NCBI GenBank assembly: GCA_036351115.1
Contig: JAZBOL010000010.1
Location: 20,491-84,490 of the forward strand
Direction: 5' to 3'
Source of the DNA: Marinihelvus sp036351115
Lineage (GTDB): Bacteria; Pseudomonadota; Gammaproteobacteria; Xanthomonadales; SZUA-36
Length of the DNA: 64,000 nucleotides
Part shown: positions 42,287 to 51,668 of the stretch, piece after piece
Numbering within the stretch: the first letter of the stretch is position 1
Layout of the letters: every line of letters begins with the position of its first letter
Position numbers and translations under genes: made by a program
The notes under the pieces: generated by a model
What the model was told of the DNA's origin: nothing
Databases searched by the model: none
The model's input: the letters and a program-made list of their open reading frames with translations, nothing else

Positions 42287-43123
42287 TCAGCGGCCTGCCA
42301 GCATCCACTTGCGCAGGCGATTGGAGTCGCCGAAGGGTGTCAGCTTGCCGAAGGAATCGAGCAGCACGATGGTGATCGGTTCCTGCTCGATCTTCGCCAG
42401 CATGACGAGGCAGCGGCCGGCTTCGTTCAGGTAGCCGGTCTTGCTCAGCTCGATGTCCCAGCTCTTGTTCTTCAGCAGGCGATTCGTGTTGCCGTAGACC
42501 AGCGGTCCCCGATCCCGCCATGGGCGGACTTCCAGCCGGGTGGTCACACTTGCCCGGTGAATGAGCTCATAGTCTCTCGCGGCGTTGACCATCTTCATGA
42601 GATCGCGCGCCGTGGACTGGTTCTCCACGTGCAGACCCGCGGGGTCGGCGAAGCGCGTCTTGCTCATGCCCAGCAGCGCGGCCTTGGCGTTCATGGCCTC
42701 AATGAACCGCGGCATGCCGCCGGGGTAGGTGCGGCCGAGCGCGGTGGCGGCGCGATTTTCCGAGGACATGACCGCCAGCATGATCAAGTCGCTGCGACTG
42801 AGGGAGGCGCCGTAGCCCAGGCGCGAACCGGTGAGCTGGATCAGATCGCGGTCATCCCGGGTGATGGTGATTTTCTCGTCGAGGTCCAGGCCCGAGTCGA
42901 TGATCACCATGGCCGTCATGAGCTTGGTGATGGACGCGATGGGGCGAACCGTGTCCGCGTCCTTGCTGTAGATTTCCCGGCCTTCGCTGTCGATGACGAT
43001 GGCGGAGGCGGAACGGAGATCGGGGTTGCCGGTCAGCTGGTCGAAGTTGGCGCCGGCCGCGGGCAGCGTCCAGGCGAAACACAACACGGCGAGCGCCCGG
43101 CAGGTGGCGCGAAGGGGGGTCAT
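42287..43123 (-). CDS. pbpG: D-alanyl-D-alanine endopeptidase PbpG (PBP7-type)
   Basis: This 278-residue protein has a signal peptide (about 1-25) and the three penicillin-binding motifs: SITK (S-x-x-K), SSEN (S-x-N) and SKTG (K-T-G). GGMPRFIEAMNAKAALLGM and FADPAGLHVENQSTA are PBP7-like. The enzyme cuts D-Ala-mDAP cross-links in the periplasm. The start ATG 43123 follows GGAGAGGA. The lack of a C-terminal amphipathic anchor separates it from PBP5-type enzymes. Confidence 0.93.
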   Translation of the reverse strand: MTPLRATCRALAVLCFAWTLPAAGANFDQLTGNPDLRSASAIVIDSEGREIYSKDADTVRPIASITKLMTAMVIIDSGLDLDEKITITRDDRDLIQLTGSRLGYGASLSRSDLIMLAVMSSENRAATALGRTYPGGMPRFIEAMNAKAALLGMSKTRFADPAGLHVENQSTARDLMKMVNAARDYELIHRASVTTRLEVRPWRDRGPLVYGNTNRLLKNKSWDIELSKTGYLNEAGRCLVMLAKIEQEPITIVLLDSFGKLTPFGDSNRLRKWMLAGR

Positions 43124-43226
43124 GGAGTCCTCTCCGTTTTGTGGCGCCCGCTCCTGTTCTGGTCTTGATGCCTGGCGTGGCGCGATTTTCCGCTGCGCCT
43201 ATGATGCCACGAGATGGGCGTCGCCG

Positions 43227-46200
43227 TCAGCCGGCGGCGCCCGCCGGCGTGGCGGGTCCGCCAGAACCCCCGTCCGCAGTGGGTGCGTCCGCCGAGACGT
43301 CCGGTGATCCCGGGGCAGCGTTGAAGGGCGTTTTGAGGGCATACAGTCGAAACGCCGCCGGCACCAGCAGAAAGCTCAGCACGCTGGTCAGCACCGTGCC
43401 CCCCGCGATCGCGATCGCGAAAGGTGGCCAGAAACCGCCGCCGCCCAGGATCAGGGGCATGAACCCGCCCAGGGTGGTCAGGGTCGTGGAACCGATGTGT
43501 CGCGTGCAGTTCATGATGCCCTCGATCATGGGCTCACGTTCGCCCCGGGCCGCGGCGGGGTCGGCGCGCAACTCCGCCATGATCACGATGGCCGCATTGA
43601 TCGCCAGGCCCACGAGGCCCATGAGTCCGACAATCACCACGAAGCCGAAGGGATAGCCAAAGGCCCAGACGCACAGGAGTCCAAGGCCGCCGGACAGGGC
43701 CGCGACGGCGAAAACGATGGAGCTGAGCCGGAAGGAGTTGAAGCTCAGGACCACGACGGTCACCAGCAGGGCGAGAATCAGCCCGACGCTGGACAGCAGG
43801 TTGTTCACCGAGGAGTTCCTCTCCGCGGTCTCGCCGCCGTATTCGATGCGGTAACCGGGTGGCAGGGTAAAGCCGTCGGCCGCGAGGCGTTCCTGGATGC
43901 GTTCCTGGACAATTGACGGAAGCACGTCGGCGCGCAGGTAGACCTCGATCGTATTGACCCGCTCGCCACCGCGCCGCGAAATGATGCCGGCGGCCGGCAC
44001 GAAAGTCGGGGTGCCGAGGCTGTCCAGGGAGACGGCGGGGCCGGGGCCCTGGCCGGCCAGGTGCAGGCGGTACAGATCCTCCGGTCCCTGGCGGGCATCG
44101 TCGTCGAGCCGCAGCCGCACCGGCAGTTCTTCCGTCGCCTCGATGATCGAACCGGCCTGGACGCCGTCCAGCGCGGCCTGGAGCTGGGCCGCCAGGTCGA
44201 CCGGCGCCAGCCCGGCCCGGCGCACCTGGTTTTCGTCCACCTGCAGGGAAATCTTGGGCCGGCCCCGGGTCAGCGTGGGCCGGGCGTGGATCACGTCTTC
44301 GGTCATGAGCACCGTCGAGCGCAGCTGCTCCCCGATCTCCGCCAGCTGGTCGAGATCCGGCCCGAACACGCGCAGTTCCACCGGCGCGTTGAACGGCGGG
44401 CCCTGTTCGAGCTTACGGACCAGGATCTGCGCTTCGGGATAGCGCTCATCGAGGCGGCGCTGGAGCTCGGGAACGAGCCGGTTGGCCGCTTCGAAGTCCA
44501 CCGCGCTGACCATGGCCTGGCCGAAGTTGGGGCGCTGGTCGTAACGCTGGATGAGGTTGTAGTAGAAGGAAGGCGCGCTTTGACCGAGGAACCACTCCAC
44601 GTGATCGACGCCCGGCTGCTCGGCGATGAAGGGATCCATGTCGTCAACGATCCGTCGCGTGGACTCCAGGCTTGCCGCCGGGTCGAGGTGCACCTCGATG
44701 GTGAACATGTCGCGGTCCGCCGGCGGGAAAAACTGCTCGGGCATGCGCCCCGCCAGGGCGAAGCCCAGCAGCGGAAGCACCAGGGCGACCCCGATGGCCT
44801 GGCGGGGGTGGTCCAGGGTCCAGCGAAGCAGGGCCTCGAATCGTTGGGACAGGGCGGGCATGCGGATGCCGCCGTGCGTATCTTCGGCCTGGAGAAAGCG
44901 CCCCGCGAGGCCCGCGACCAGGGTGAAGGACACCAGGTAGGAGCCGACCAGCGCGAGGATGACCGAGAAGGCGATGCCGCCGACAAACTCCCCGCCCGGG
45001 CCGGGCATGATCGCGATGGGCATGAAGGCGAGCACGGTGGTCAGGGTCGAGCCGGCGAGCGGGGCCCACAGGTGGCGGAGTGCGCCGGACACCGCGTCGA
45101 CGCGCGACAGGCCGCTGCGCAGGTTGCGCTGGATCGTGTCCGCCATGACGATGGCGTTGTCCACCATGATCCCCAGGGCCACCACCAGGCCGGTGACGCT
45201 CATCTGGTGGATCGGCAGCTCGATCCAGCGCATGCCCGCCAGCGTAAACGCGACGGTCAGGGGCAGGGCGAAGGACACGACCAGCGCCGCGCGCCAGCCG
45301 AGCGTCAGGAAGAGAACGCCGAGGATGACACAGAAACCCATGAGCACATTCATCACCAGGCCACCGAGCCGGTCATTCGTGTAGCGCTGCTGGTCGAAGA
45401 GCAGTTCGAGGCCGATGTTCGCGGGCAGGGCGGTTTCGAACGCCCCGGTGCGGCCCTGGATCGCGTCGCTCCAGAGGCTGATGCGCTGTTCGGGGAGCAT
45501 GCGGACGCCGATGACGATGGCCGGTTTGTCGTTGACCAGCGCGACGTCCGAGGGCGGTTGCCGGCTACCCCGCCGGATCTCCGCGACGTTTCTCAGCCTC
45601 AGCGCCCGCCCGTCCGCCTGGTCGAACACGACCGTGTTGCCGAGCGCTGACAGGGTATCGAGTTCGCCGGAAACCTCCAGCAGCCATTCCCGGTCCCCGG
45701 CGCGCAGCTGTCCGGCGGACACCTTGGCGTCGCGGGACTCGATGGCGCGGCCCACGTCCGCAAAGGAAAGCCCGGCGCGGGCAGCCGCGACGGGGTCGAG
45801 CATGACCTGGATTTCCTCTTCCGGCTCGCCGTAGGTTCTCACCAGGTCCGTGCCGGGTACGGTGCGCAGGCGCTGCGCGAGTTCCTCCGCGTAGCGGCCC
45901 ATCACGTTGATGTCCGCCGGGCCCGGTCCGCTCCAGGTCAGGGCAATCAGCCGCGTGTAGGCGTAACCGCGGTCATCGTCCAGGCGGCTGGCCAGGGCGC
46001 CCGCCGGGAGCTCTGCCTGGACGTCACCGATCTTGTCCCGGGCTTCGGACCAGACCCGGCTGGTGTCGGTGATGGAATCCTTCAGTTCGACGCGCACGAC
46101 GGATACGCCCGCCTGGGACGACGAGGAGATGACGTTGACCTCGGGCAGTTCCCGCAGGACGTTTTCGAGCGGTTCCGTGACCAGGGCTTCGACGCGCTCG

Positions 46201-46361
46201 GGCGTGGCGCCGGGGTAGGGCGTCAACACCGTGGCCACGCGATTCATGACCCGCGGGTCCTCGGCGGTCGGCAGGGAGACGAGGGCGGTGAGCCCCGCCA
46301 CCAGCACCAGCGCCGCCAGCATGACGAGCAGGCGCGGATTCCTCAGGCTCCGGGCAAACAT
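43227..46361 (-). CDS. RND efflux transporter permease (AcrB/MdtB superfamily)
   Basis: This 1044-residue protein has the RND two-fold layout: first helix near 12-30, a large periplasmic loop to about 335, helices TM2-6 and TM7 about 335-540, second loop to about 860 and TM8-12 to about 1010. LDPVAAARAGLSFADVGRAI, VDNAIVMADTIQRNLRSG and GLVGLAINAAIVIMAELRAD are typical; TM4 has VTGLVVALGIMVDNAIV. It should export drugs or toxic molecules by proton antiport. It follows the adaptor gene by three bases. Confidence 0.95.
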   Translation of the reverse strand: MFARSLRNPRLLVMLAALVLVAGLTALVSLPTAEDPRVMNRVATVLTPYPGATPERVEALVTEPLENVLRELPEVNVISSSSQAGVSVVRVELKDSITDTSRVWSEARDKIGDVQAELPAGALASRLDDDRGYAYTRLIALTWSGPGPADINVMGRYAEELAQRLRTVPGTDLVRTYGEPEEEIQVMLDPVAAARAGLSFADVGRAIESRDAKVSAGQLRAGDREWLLEVSGELDTLSALGNTVVFDQADGRALRLRNVAEIRRGSRQPPSDVALVNDKPAIVIGVRMLPEQRISLWSDAIQGRTGAFETALPANIGLELLFDQQRYTNDRLGGLVMNVLMGFCVILGVLFLTLGWRAALVVSFALPLTVAFTLAGMRWIELPIHQMSVTGLVVALGIMVDNAIVMADTIQRNLRSGLSRVDAVSGALRHLWAPLAGSTLTTVLAFMPIAIMPGPGGEFVGGIAFSVILALVGSYLVSFTLVAGLAGRFLQAEDTHGGIRMPALSQRFEALLRWTLDHPRQAIGVALVLPLLGFALAGRMPEQFFPPADRDMFTIEVHLDPAASLESTRRIVDDMDPFIAEQPGVDHVEWFLGQSAPSFYYNLIQRYDQRPNFGQAMVSAVDFEAANRLVPELQRRLDERYPEAQILVRKLEQGPPFNAPVELRVFGPDLDQLAEIGEQLRSTVLMTEDVIHARPTLTRGRPKISLQVDENQVRRAGLAPVDLAAQLQAALDGVQAGSIIEATEELPVRLRLDDDARQGPEDLYRLHLAGQGPGPAVSLDSLGTPTFVPAAGIISRRGGERVNTIEVYLRADVLPSIVQERIQERLAADGFTLPPGYRIEYGGETAERNSSVNNLLSSVGLILALLVTVVVLSFNSFRLSSIVFAVAALSGGLGLLCVWAFGYPFGFVVIVGLMGLVGLAINAAIVIMAELRADPAAARGEREPMIEGIMNCTRHIGSTTLTTLGGFMPLILGGGGFWPPFAIAIAGGTVLTSVLSFLLVPAAFRLYALKTPFNAAPGSPDVSADAPTADGGSGGPATPAGAAG

Positions 46362-46364
46362 GGC

Positions 46365-47468
46365 TCAGGATCGCTGGCTCAGCAGCTTCTTCGTCTCCGG
46401 GCGAACGATTTGCCCCGGTGCGACGCGGTGCAGTCCGCCGCTGACGACGAGTTCCCCGTCCTCGAGGGCGCCGGAGACGAAAAGCCGTCCCTCGGTGGCG
46501 TGCTCGATGGTGACGGTCCGGGTCTCCAGCACCGACTGGCCATCGCCGGTGGGACGGGCCACGTAGACCAGCCAGGTGCCGCGCAGTCCGCCGGTGACCG
46601 CGGAGTCGGGAAGCCAGGCCCCCTCGCTGGCGACGCGCTCGCTGGCTTCGAGGTAGGCCAGCTCGCCAGGGGACCAGGCACGATCGATGGCAACCCGGAC
46701 GATCTGGCTGCGGGTTCCCTGGTCGATCTCCGCGCCCAGGGCGACGACGCGCCCCGTCGCCCGCTCGTTGCCACTGCGAAGCGTTGCCGGATCACCGATG
46801 GCGAACGTGCTGGCGACCGCCTGGGGCAGTCCGGCGCGGACTTCGCGCTGATCCAGCTGGGCCAGGCGAAACACCGGCGCGCCGGCGGACACGACACCGC
46901 CCTCATCGACCAGGCGCTCGCGGATCCGTGCGTTAAACGGGGCCAGGAGCACAGACTGTTCCTGCCGGATGCGGTTTGCGTCCAGCGCGGCCTGGTTTCG
47001 GGCCAGACCGGACTCGAGGGCCCGAACCCGGCTGGCCAGTTCGTCCTTCTCCCGTTCGCTGGCCAGGGACTGGGCTTCCAGGCGTTCAATCCGCGCCAGG
47101 TTGCGACGCGCGAGGCCGAGGTCTGCCTCGATTTCGCCCGTGCGCGCGGCGAGTTCTCGCTCCTCGGCCTGCAGCAGTTCCAGGTCAAGGCGGGCGAGTT
47201 CCTGGCCCGCGATGACCCGGTCGCCCTCGTCGACCAGCAACTCGCTGACCCGGCCCGGCAATTCAAAGGCCACGGAAGGGCTCTGCGGTGCGACCACCTC
47301 GCCGGCGAATTCCCGCGCGATGTCATAGCCGTCCTGGCGAACCACCTCGACGACGGAAACGGCATGCCGATAGCCGGGGACGCTCGTGTCGGCCTGGGTG
47401 GACCAGTCACAGCCGGCCAGGCCCAGCGCAGCGGCGGCGAGGAGCGGGAGGGCGGTTTGTCGCGTCAT
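46365..47468 (-). CDS. RND efflux periplasmic adaptor lipoprotein
   Basis: This 367-residue membrane fusion protein has lipobox LGLAGC (near residue 20). FELPGRVSELLVDEGDRVIAG is the first lipoyl half, residues about 100-165 make an alpha-helical hairpin, and LAPFNARIRERLVDEGGVVSAG is the second lipoyl half; beta-barrel follows. It links the RND pump to an outer-membrane channel, which is not encoded here. It is divergent from the TetR gene across an operator. Confidence 0.95.
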   Translation of the reverse strand: MTRQTALPLLAAAALGLAGCDWSTQADTSVPGYRHAVSVVEVVRQDGYDIAREFAGEVVAPQSPSVAFELPGRVSELLVDEGDRVIAGQELARLDLELLQAEERELAARTGEIEADLGLARRNLARIERLEAQSLASEREKDELASRVRALESGLARNQAALDANRIRQEQSVLLAPFNARIRERLVDEGGVVSAGAPVFRLAQLDQREVRAGLPQAVASTFAIGDPATLRSGNERATGRVVALGAEIDQGTRSQIVRVAIDRAWSPGELAYLEASERVASEGAWLPDSAVTGGLRGTWLVYVARPTGDGQSVLETRTVTIEHATEGRLFVSGALEDGELVVSGGLHRVAPGQIVRPETKKLLSQRS

Positions 47469-47491
47469 GTTTGGACCTTCTTAATCATACC

Positions 47492-47532
47492 TGCGAGTCC
47501 AGTATATAAATTACTAGACTTGCAAGTCTAGT
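47492..47532. promoter_or_regulatory. operator/promoter of the RND operon (20-bp palindrome)
   Basis: ACTAGACTTGCAAGTCTAGT (47513-47532) is a perfect palindrome between the divergent adaptor and TetR genes. GCGAGTCCAGT just left (47492-47502) repeats one arm with two changes. On the minus strand a -10-like TATACT (47501-47506) and a -35-like TAGACT are 18 bases apart, so a repressor on the palindrome would cover the -35. Confidence 0.85.
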
Positions 47533-47556
47533 TTTTCTCTGTGAACATCCCATGAA

Positions 47557-48201
47557 ATGAATGCGATCATCGACAAGGCGCGCGCGCCGGCCAGCAAATC
47601 CCGGGGACGGCCTCGCAGTGAAACCAAGCACCAGAGCATCCTGGAGGCGGCCACGCGCCTGTTCACCGAACTGGGTTACGACGGCACCAGCGTCGATGAC
47701 ATCGCCGCCGCGGCGGGGGTATCCAAGCAGACCGTTTACAGCCATTTCGGCAGCAAGGAGAACCTGTTTGGGCTTGCCGTCGCCGAAAAGGTGCGGGACT
47801 CCGGCGTGGATTCCGAAGGCATCGATGCCGACGAGCCACCGGATGTGCTTCTGCCGCGCATCGCGCGACAATTCGTCGACCTGGTGAAGTCGCCGGAAGC
47901 GCTCCGCGTCTATGCCATCTGCACCAACAGCACCGAGTCACACCCACGCATCTCGGAGTTGTTCTATCGCCACGGCCCACTGAAGACCGTTGAGGTGCTG
48001 GCTGACTACCTGCAGGCCCAGCACCGTGCCGGGCATCTCGAGTTGACCGATCCCAAGGCTGCAGCCTGGCAGTTTTTCTGCATGCTCAAGGGCGAGGCGC
48101 ACATGCGTGCCCAGTTCGGCCTGGCGCCGCTGGATGCGAACGAAGAGAACGATTACATCGACCGCTGTGTGCGCATGTTCCTGCGCGCCTACAGCACCTG
48201 A
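47557..48201 (+). CDS. TetR/AcrR-family transcriptional regulator
   Basis: This 214-residue protein has an N-terminal HTH: ILEAATRLFTELGYDGTSVD, then IAAAAGVSKQTVYSHFGSKE. The helical ligand domain resembles the AcrR C-terminal class (LYRHGPLKTVEVLADYLQ-like region). It probably represses the divergent RND pair and its own gene through the palindrome at 47513-47532 and releases on ligand binding. Confidence 0.94.
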   Translation: MNAIIDKARAPASKSRGRPRSETKHQSILEAATRLFTELGYDGTSVDDIAAAAGVSKQTVYSHFGSKENLFGLAVAEKVRDSGVDSEGIDADEPPDVLLPRIARQFVDLVKSPEALRVYAICTNSTESHPRISELFYRHGPLKTVEVLADYLQAQHRAGHLELTDPKAAAWQFFCMLKGEAHMRAQFGLAPLDANEENDYIDRCVRMFLRAYST

Positions 48202-48217
48202 GGAGGGGAATAACGTC

Positions 48218-48646
48218 ATGAACGAGACCAACAAACCCGGCGGCGACCCAACGCCGCCCGACAGCAACGAGGGCAAGGGGCCGGAGCCCGGACAATCGGT
48301 GGACCGGCAACGGGAAACCAACCAGTGGGCCATGTTCATCCACTTTTCCATGCTGGCGGGGTGGGTCATTCCCCTGGCGGGCATCGTCGTGCCGATCCTG
48401 ATCTGGCAACTGAAGAAGGACGAACTTCCCGGCATCGAGCCCCACGCACACGTGGTCATGAACTGGATCGTGACGAGCCTGGTCTACGCGGTCATCTGCT
48501 ACATCCTGCTGCTCATCGTGATCGGGGTTCTGGGTTTCCTGATCCTGGGCGTGCTCACCGTGGCCTACGCGATCATCGGCGGCATCAAGGCCAATGACGG
48601 GGAACTCTGGGAGTATCCGGGCACTCTCATCAAGGTCTTCAAGTAG
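48218..48646 (+). CDS. DUF4870 domain membrane protein
   Basis: ATG 48218 lies behind GAGGAGGGG and gives 142 residues. After a Pro/Asp-rich start, three hydrophobic segments follow: FSMLAGWVIPLAGIVVPILI, VMNWIVTSLVYAVICYILLL and LGFLILGVLTVAYAIIGG, with the linker WQLKKDELPGIEPHAHVVMN that is typical of DUF4870. Function unknown. It lies 16 bases after the TetR gene. Confidence 0.88.
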   Translation: MNETNKPGGDPTPPDSNEGKGPEPGQSVDRQRETNQWAMFIHFSMLAGWVIPLAGIVVPILIWQLKKDELPGIEPHAHVVMNWIVTSLVYAVICYILLLIVIGVLGFLILGVLTVAYAIIGGIKANDGELWEYPGTLIKVFK

Positions 48647-48688
48647 CCGCGCCGCTCCGCGGAGCGTACGCCCAAGGAACACCAACAC

Positions 48689-50137
48689 ATGACCGAAAGC
48701 AAGGAACTCCACGGTGTCATCCGTGCGGGCTATCCCGTCGTCTATGTCGACACCTGGGAGGAAGAGCGTCTCGAGTCACTCGTCACCGATGCCGCCGAGG
48801 GACGACCGGTCTGGCGCTGGACCGCCGCCGCGGGATTCCTCGACGGCCCCGGCGCCGACCAGGACCTGGCCGATCCCCACGCGGCCCTGAAGTTCGTGGC
48901 CGCGGAAGGGGGCGACGCCATCACGGTGATGAGAGATCTGCCGCCCCTGCTGGTCGACGACGCGTCCCTGGTGCGTGCCGTGCGTGATGTTTACGACGCC
49001 CTGTCAGTGGCGCCGGGAACCCTGGTCATGTCCTATCCCGGCGCCCTGCTGCCCGACAACCTCGGCAAGGAGGTGTACCTGCTCAGTCTGCCCCTGCCCA
49101 CGGTGGAGGAACTCCGGTCCGTGCTCGAGGAGGTCAATACGGCCGAGGCGGCCCAGCGGGACGACGAGTTCCTGTCCCATTGCGCCCAGCACATGCGTGG
49201 CATATCGACGAACGAGGCCCGCGACCTGTTCCGCCGAATCCTCCGCGAGGACATGCAGGATCTGTCGGCGGCGACGGAAGCGATTCGCGGGGTGAAGGCG
49301 CTGCTGCTGCGCAAGGAAAGCTGTCTCGAAAGCGTCCCGGTCAACCTGGACCTGGACCAGATTGGTGGCCTTCGCGCCCTGAAGAAGTGGATTCGCTCCC
49401 GCCACGAGCTGTTCAGCGCCAGGGCGCAGGAGGCCGGCATCGACCCGCCGTCCGGCTTGCTCATGATGGGCGTCAGCGGCTGCGGCAAATCCCTCGCGGC
49501 GAAGATCATTCCCGCCGCCTGGAACCTGCCCCTGATCCGGCTCGACATGAACCAGGTCATGGCCGGGGTCGGCGGATCGCCGGAGGTGGCCTGGGCGCGT
49601 GCCCTGGCGACCGCGGAAAGCGCGGCGCCGGTAGTCCTGTGGATCGATGAAATCGAGAACAGCTTCGGCTACAGCAACGGTGCGGTGACCAGCGGCAACA
49701 TGACCATCTTTTCGTCGTTCCTGACCTGGATGCAGGAAAAATCCCGCGATGTGTTTGTCGTGGCCACCGCCAACAAGATCGAGATGCTCCCGGCAGAAAT
49801 GCTGCGCAAGGGCCGCTTCGACCAGCTGTTCTTTCTCGACCTGCCGAAGGCGGAGGCGCGGGCCGAGATTCTGCGCATTCACATCCGCAACCAGGGCGGG
49901 GATCCGGAGCAGTTCGACATCACCCACCTCAGCGAACTCGTGGATGGCTGGACCGCCGCCGAGATCGAGCAGATGGTGCGGGCCGCCCGGCTGGACGCGT
50001 TCTACGAGGACCGGCAATTCGAATACGACGACCTGATGCGGAACAGCTTTCGCATGGTTCCCCTCTCCAAGACCATGTCCGAACAGATCATGGCGCTCCG
50101 GAGCTGGTCCATGAAACGGGCCACGCCGGCGGACTGA
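48689..50137 (+). CDS. Ycf46-like AAA+ ATPase
   Basis: This 482-residue protein has an N-terminal domain (about 1-220) starting LHGVIRAGYPVVYVDTWEEE, then an AAA+ module: LLMMGVSGCGKSLAAKI (Walker A), PVVLWIDEIENSF (Walker B), ATANKIEMLPAEMLRKGRFDQ (sensor 1/arginine finger) and GWTAAEIEQMV (sensor 2 region). Length and layout match the Ycf46 family of cyanobacteria and other bacteria, whose role is poorly known. AAGGA precedes the ATG. Confidence 0.9.
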   Translation: MTESKELHGVIRAGYPVVYVDTWEEERLESLVTDAAEGRPVWRWTAAAGFLDGPGADQDLADPHAALKFVAAEGGDAITVMRDLPPLLVDDASLVRAVRDVYDALSVAPGTLVMSYPGALLPDNLGKEVYLLSLPLPTVEELRSVLEEVNTAEAAQRDDEFLSHCAQHMRGISTNEARDLFRRILREDMQDLSAATEAIRGVKALLLRKESCLESVPVNLDLDQIGGLRALKKWIRSRHELFSARAQEAGIDPPSGLLMMGVSGCGKSLAAKIIPAAWNLPLIRLDMNQVMAGVGGSPEVAWARALATAESAAPVVLWIDEIENSFGYSNGAVTSGNMTIFSSFLTWMQEKSRDVFVVATANKIEMLPAEMLRKGRFDQLFFLDLPKAEARAEILRIHIRNQGGDPEQFDITHLSELVDGWTAAEIEQMVRAARLDAFYEDRQFEYDDLMRNSFRMVPLSKTMSEQIMALRSWSMKRATPAD

Positions 50138-50242
50138 TCCGGTTTCGGGGTGGAAGCGCGGGCGCGGGCACGAGGAACCGCGGCCGCCGGCGGCGGTCCC
50201 AGAGAGGGAATCGGTGCAGGCAGGACAAACTGGGAGAGACCT

Positions 50243-50893
50243 ATGAACCATCCGCAATCGAAGCCCCGTGGTATGACGGCGTTGCCCGCCCTGGGCCGGG
50301 AGTGGCTGCCCGTGCTTCTGTTCATGCTCATGATCCTGGTGGCCCGCTCGACCCTCGCCGATCACTACCACGTGCCCTCCGGTTCCATGGAGCCATCACT
50401 GGTCCCCGGCGATCACGTGCTGGTGGACAAGTCCGCCTACGGCTACCGCTTTCCTTTCACGAACCAGGTGCTGCTGGCGGGGGATTCGCCCCGGGCCGGC
50501 GACGTGGTGATTTTCGATTCCCCGGTGGACGGTGTCCGGCTCATCAAGCGCGTGGTCGCCGTGGCGGGGGACGTGGTCGCCGTGCAGGCCGGGCGCGTGT
50601 GGATCAATGGAGAGCCGCGAGCCACCGTGTCCATGCCGGCCGGCCGCGCGCAGGAAAGGATCGTTGTCGAGCGCTATGACGTCCGCGCCGTCCCCCTGAA
50701 CCTGGCGGCTGGCGGTGGCCCGAATCTCGCTCCCGTGCAGGTCCCGGACGGGCAGGTGCTGGTGCTCGGGGACCACCGCGGCAACAGCCGTGATGGGCGG
50801 TATTTCGGTTTCGTCCCCGCCGCGTCGTTGTACGGCAAGGCCACCGGCGTTTTCTGGCGCCGTGGCTCCGGTCCGACCTGGCAGCCCTTGTGA
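50243..50893 (+). CDS. lepB: signal peptidase I LepB-like
   Basis: This 216-residue enzyme starts at ATG 50243 after GGGAGAG. One N-terminal membrane segment (WLPVLLFMLMILVARSTLA) is followed by VPSGSMEPSLVPGDHVLVDK with the catalytic Ser, VRLIKRVVAVAGD with the catalytic Lys, and VLGDHRGNSRDGRYFGFV. It is shorter than E. coli LepB (324) and has one rather than two membrane segments. It removes signal peptides from exported proteins. It may be an extra copy, as no rnc/era neighbours are present. Confidence 0.9.
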   Translation: MNHPQSKPRGMTALPALGREWLPVLLFMLMILVARSTLADHYHVPSGSMEPSLVPGDHVLVDKSAYGYRFPFTNQVLLAGDSPRAGDVVIFDSPVDGVRLIKRVVAVAGDVVAVQAGRVWINGEPRATVSMPAGRAQERIVVERYDVRAVPLNLAAGGGPNLAPVQVPDGQVLVLGDHRGNSRDGRYFGFVPAASLYGKATGVFWRRGSGPTWQPL

Positions 50894-50963
50894 TTTCAGT
50901 CCCCTTCAGCTCAAACGCCCTGGTTGGCGGTTCCGTGATGACAGCGTCGGCTGCCAGCGCTTC

Positions 50964-51668
50964 GTGAAACTCAACGCCGACTTTTCCAGGCCCGTACGGG
51001 TCGGCCGTTCCTCGCATGACTGGGTGCCATCCCCCATGCCCGGCGTCACGCGCATGATGCTCGACCGCATCGGCGACGAGGTGGCGCGGGCCACGTCACT
51101 GGTTCGCTACGCGCCCAACAGCGTCTTCTCCCCGCATACGCATGGCGGCGGCGAGGAAATCCTGGTGCTGAAGGGCGAATTCGCCGACGAGCATGGCCGC
51201 TATCCGGCCGGCAGCTATCTGCGCAATCCGGTTGGGACGGCTCACGCTCCGCGGGTGGGCGAACAGGGGGCCGAGATCTTCGTCAAGCTCCACCAGTTCG
51301 ATGCGCGGGATCAGCGGCAGTGTGCGCTGGACACGACCGTGGCGGCCTGGCTGCCCGGGCGCGTCCCGGGTTACCAGGTGATGCCCCTGCACCGTTTCGG
51401 ACCCGAACGGGTGCGGCTCCTCCGGTGGCCGGCGAACACGACGCTGGAAACCCGTCGTTTTCCCGGCGGCGCCGAGCTTTTGCTCCTGGAAGGTGGCATC
51501 GAGACCAATTACGGCGCGCTCGCCCCGGAAGCCTGGTTGCGCCTGCCGACGGGTGCCGAACTCGACGTGAGCACGGGATCCGCCCCCGTGCTGGCCTGGC
51601 TCAAGAGCGGCCACCTGTCAGAGTTTGCAACGTTGGTGCCGGGGCAAGGCACGCAGGCCGACGAGTGA
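50964..51668 (+). CDS. ChrR-like double-cupin protein
   Basis: Start GTG 50964 (VKLNADFSRPVRVG) gives 234 residues; no strong Shine-Dalgarno is seen. The first cupin has FSPHTHGGGEEILVLKGEF and GTAHAPRVGEQGAEIFVKL, the metal-binding layout of the ChrR C-terminal cupin. The second (residues about 130-225, ETRRFPGGAELLLLEGGIE) is weaker. ChrR cupins are sensors in anti-sigma factors, but the N-terminal anti-sigma zinc domain is missing here and no sigma gene is adjacent. GTGA overlap couples it to mtfA. Confidence 0.85.
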   Translation: MKLNADFSRPVRVGRSSHDWVPSPMPGVTRMMLDRIGDEVARATSLVRYAPNSVFSPHTHGGGEEILVLKGEFADEHGRYPAGSYLRNPVGTAHAPRVGEQGAEIFVKLHQFDARDQRQCALDTTVAAWLPGRVPGYQVMPLHRFGPERVRLLRWPANTTLETRRFPGGAELLLLEGGIETNYGALAPEAWLRLPTGAELDVSTGSAPVLAWLKSGHLSEFATLVPGQGTQADE

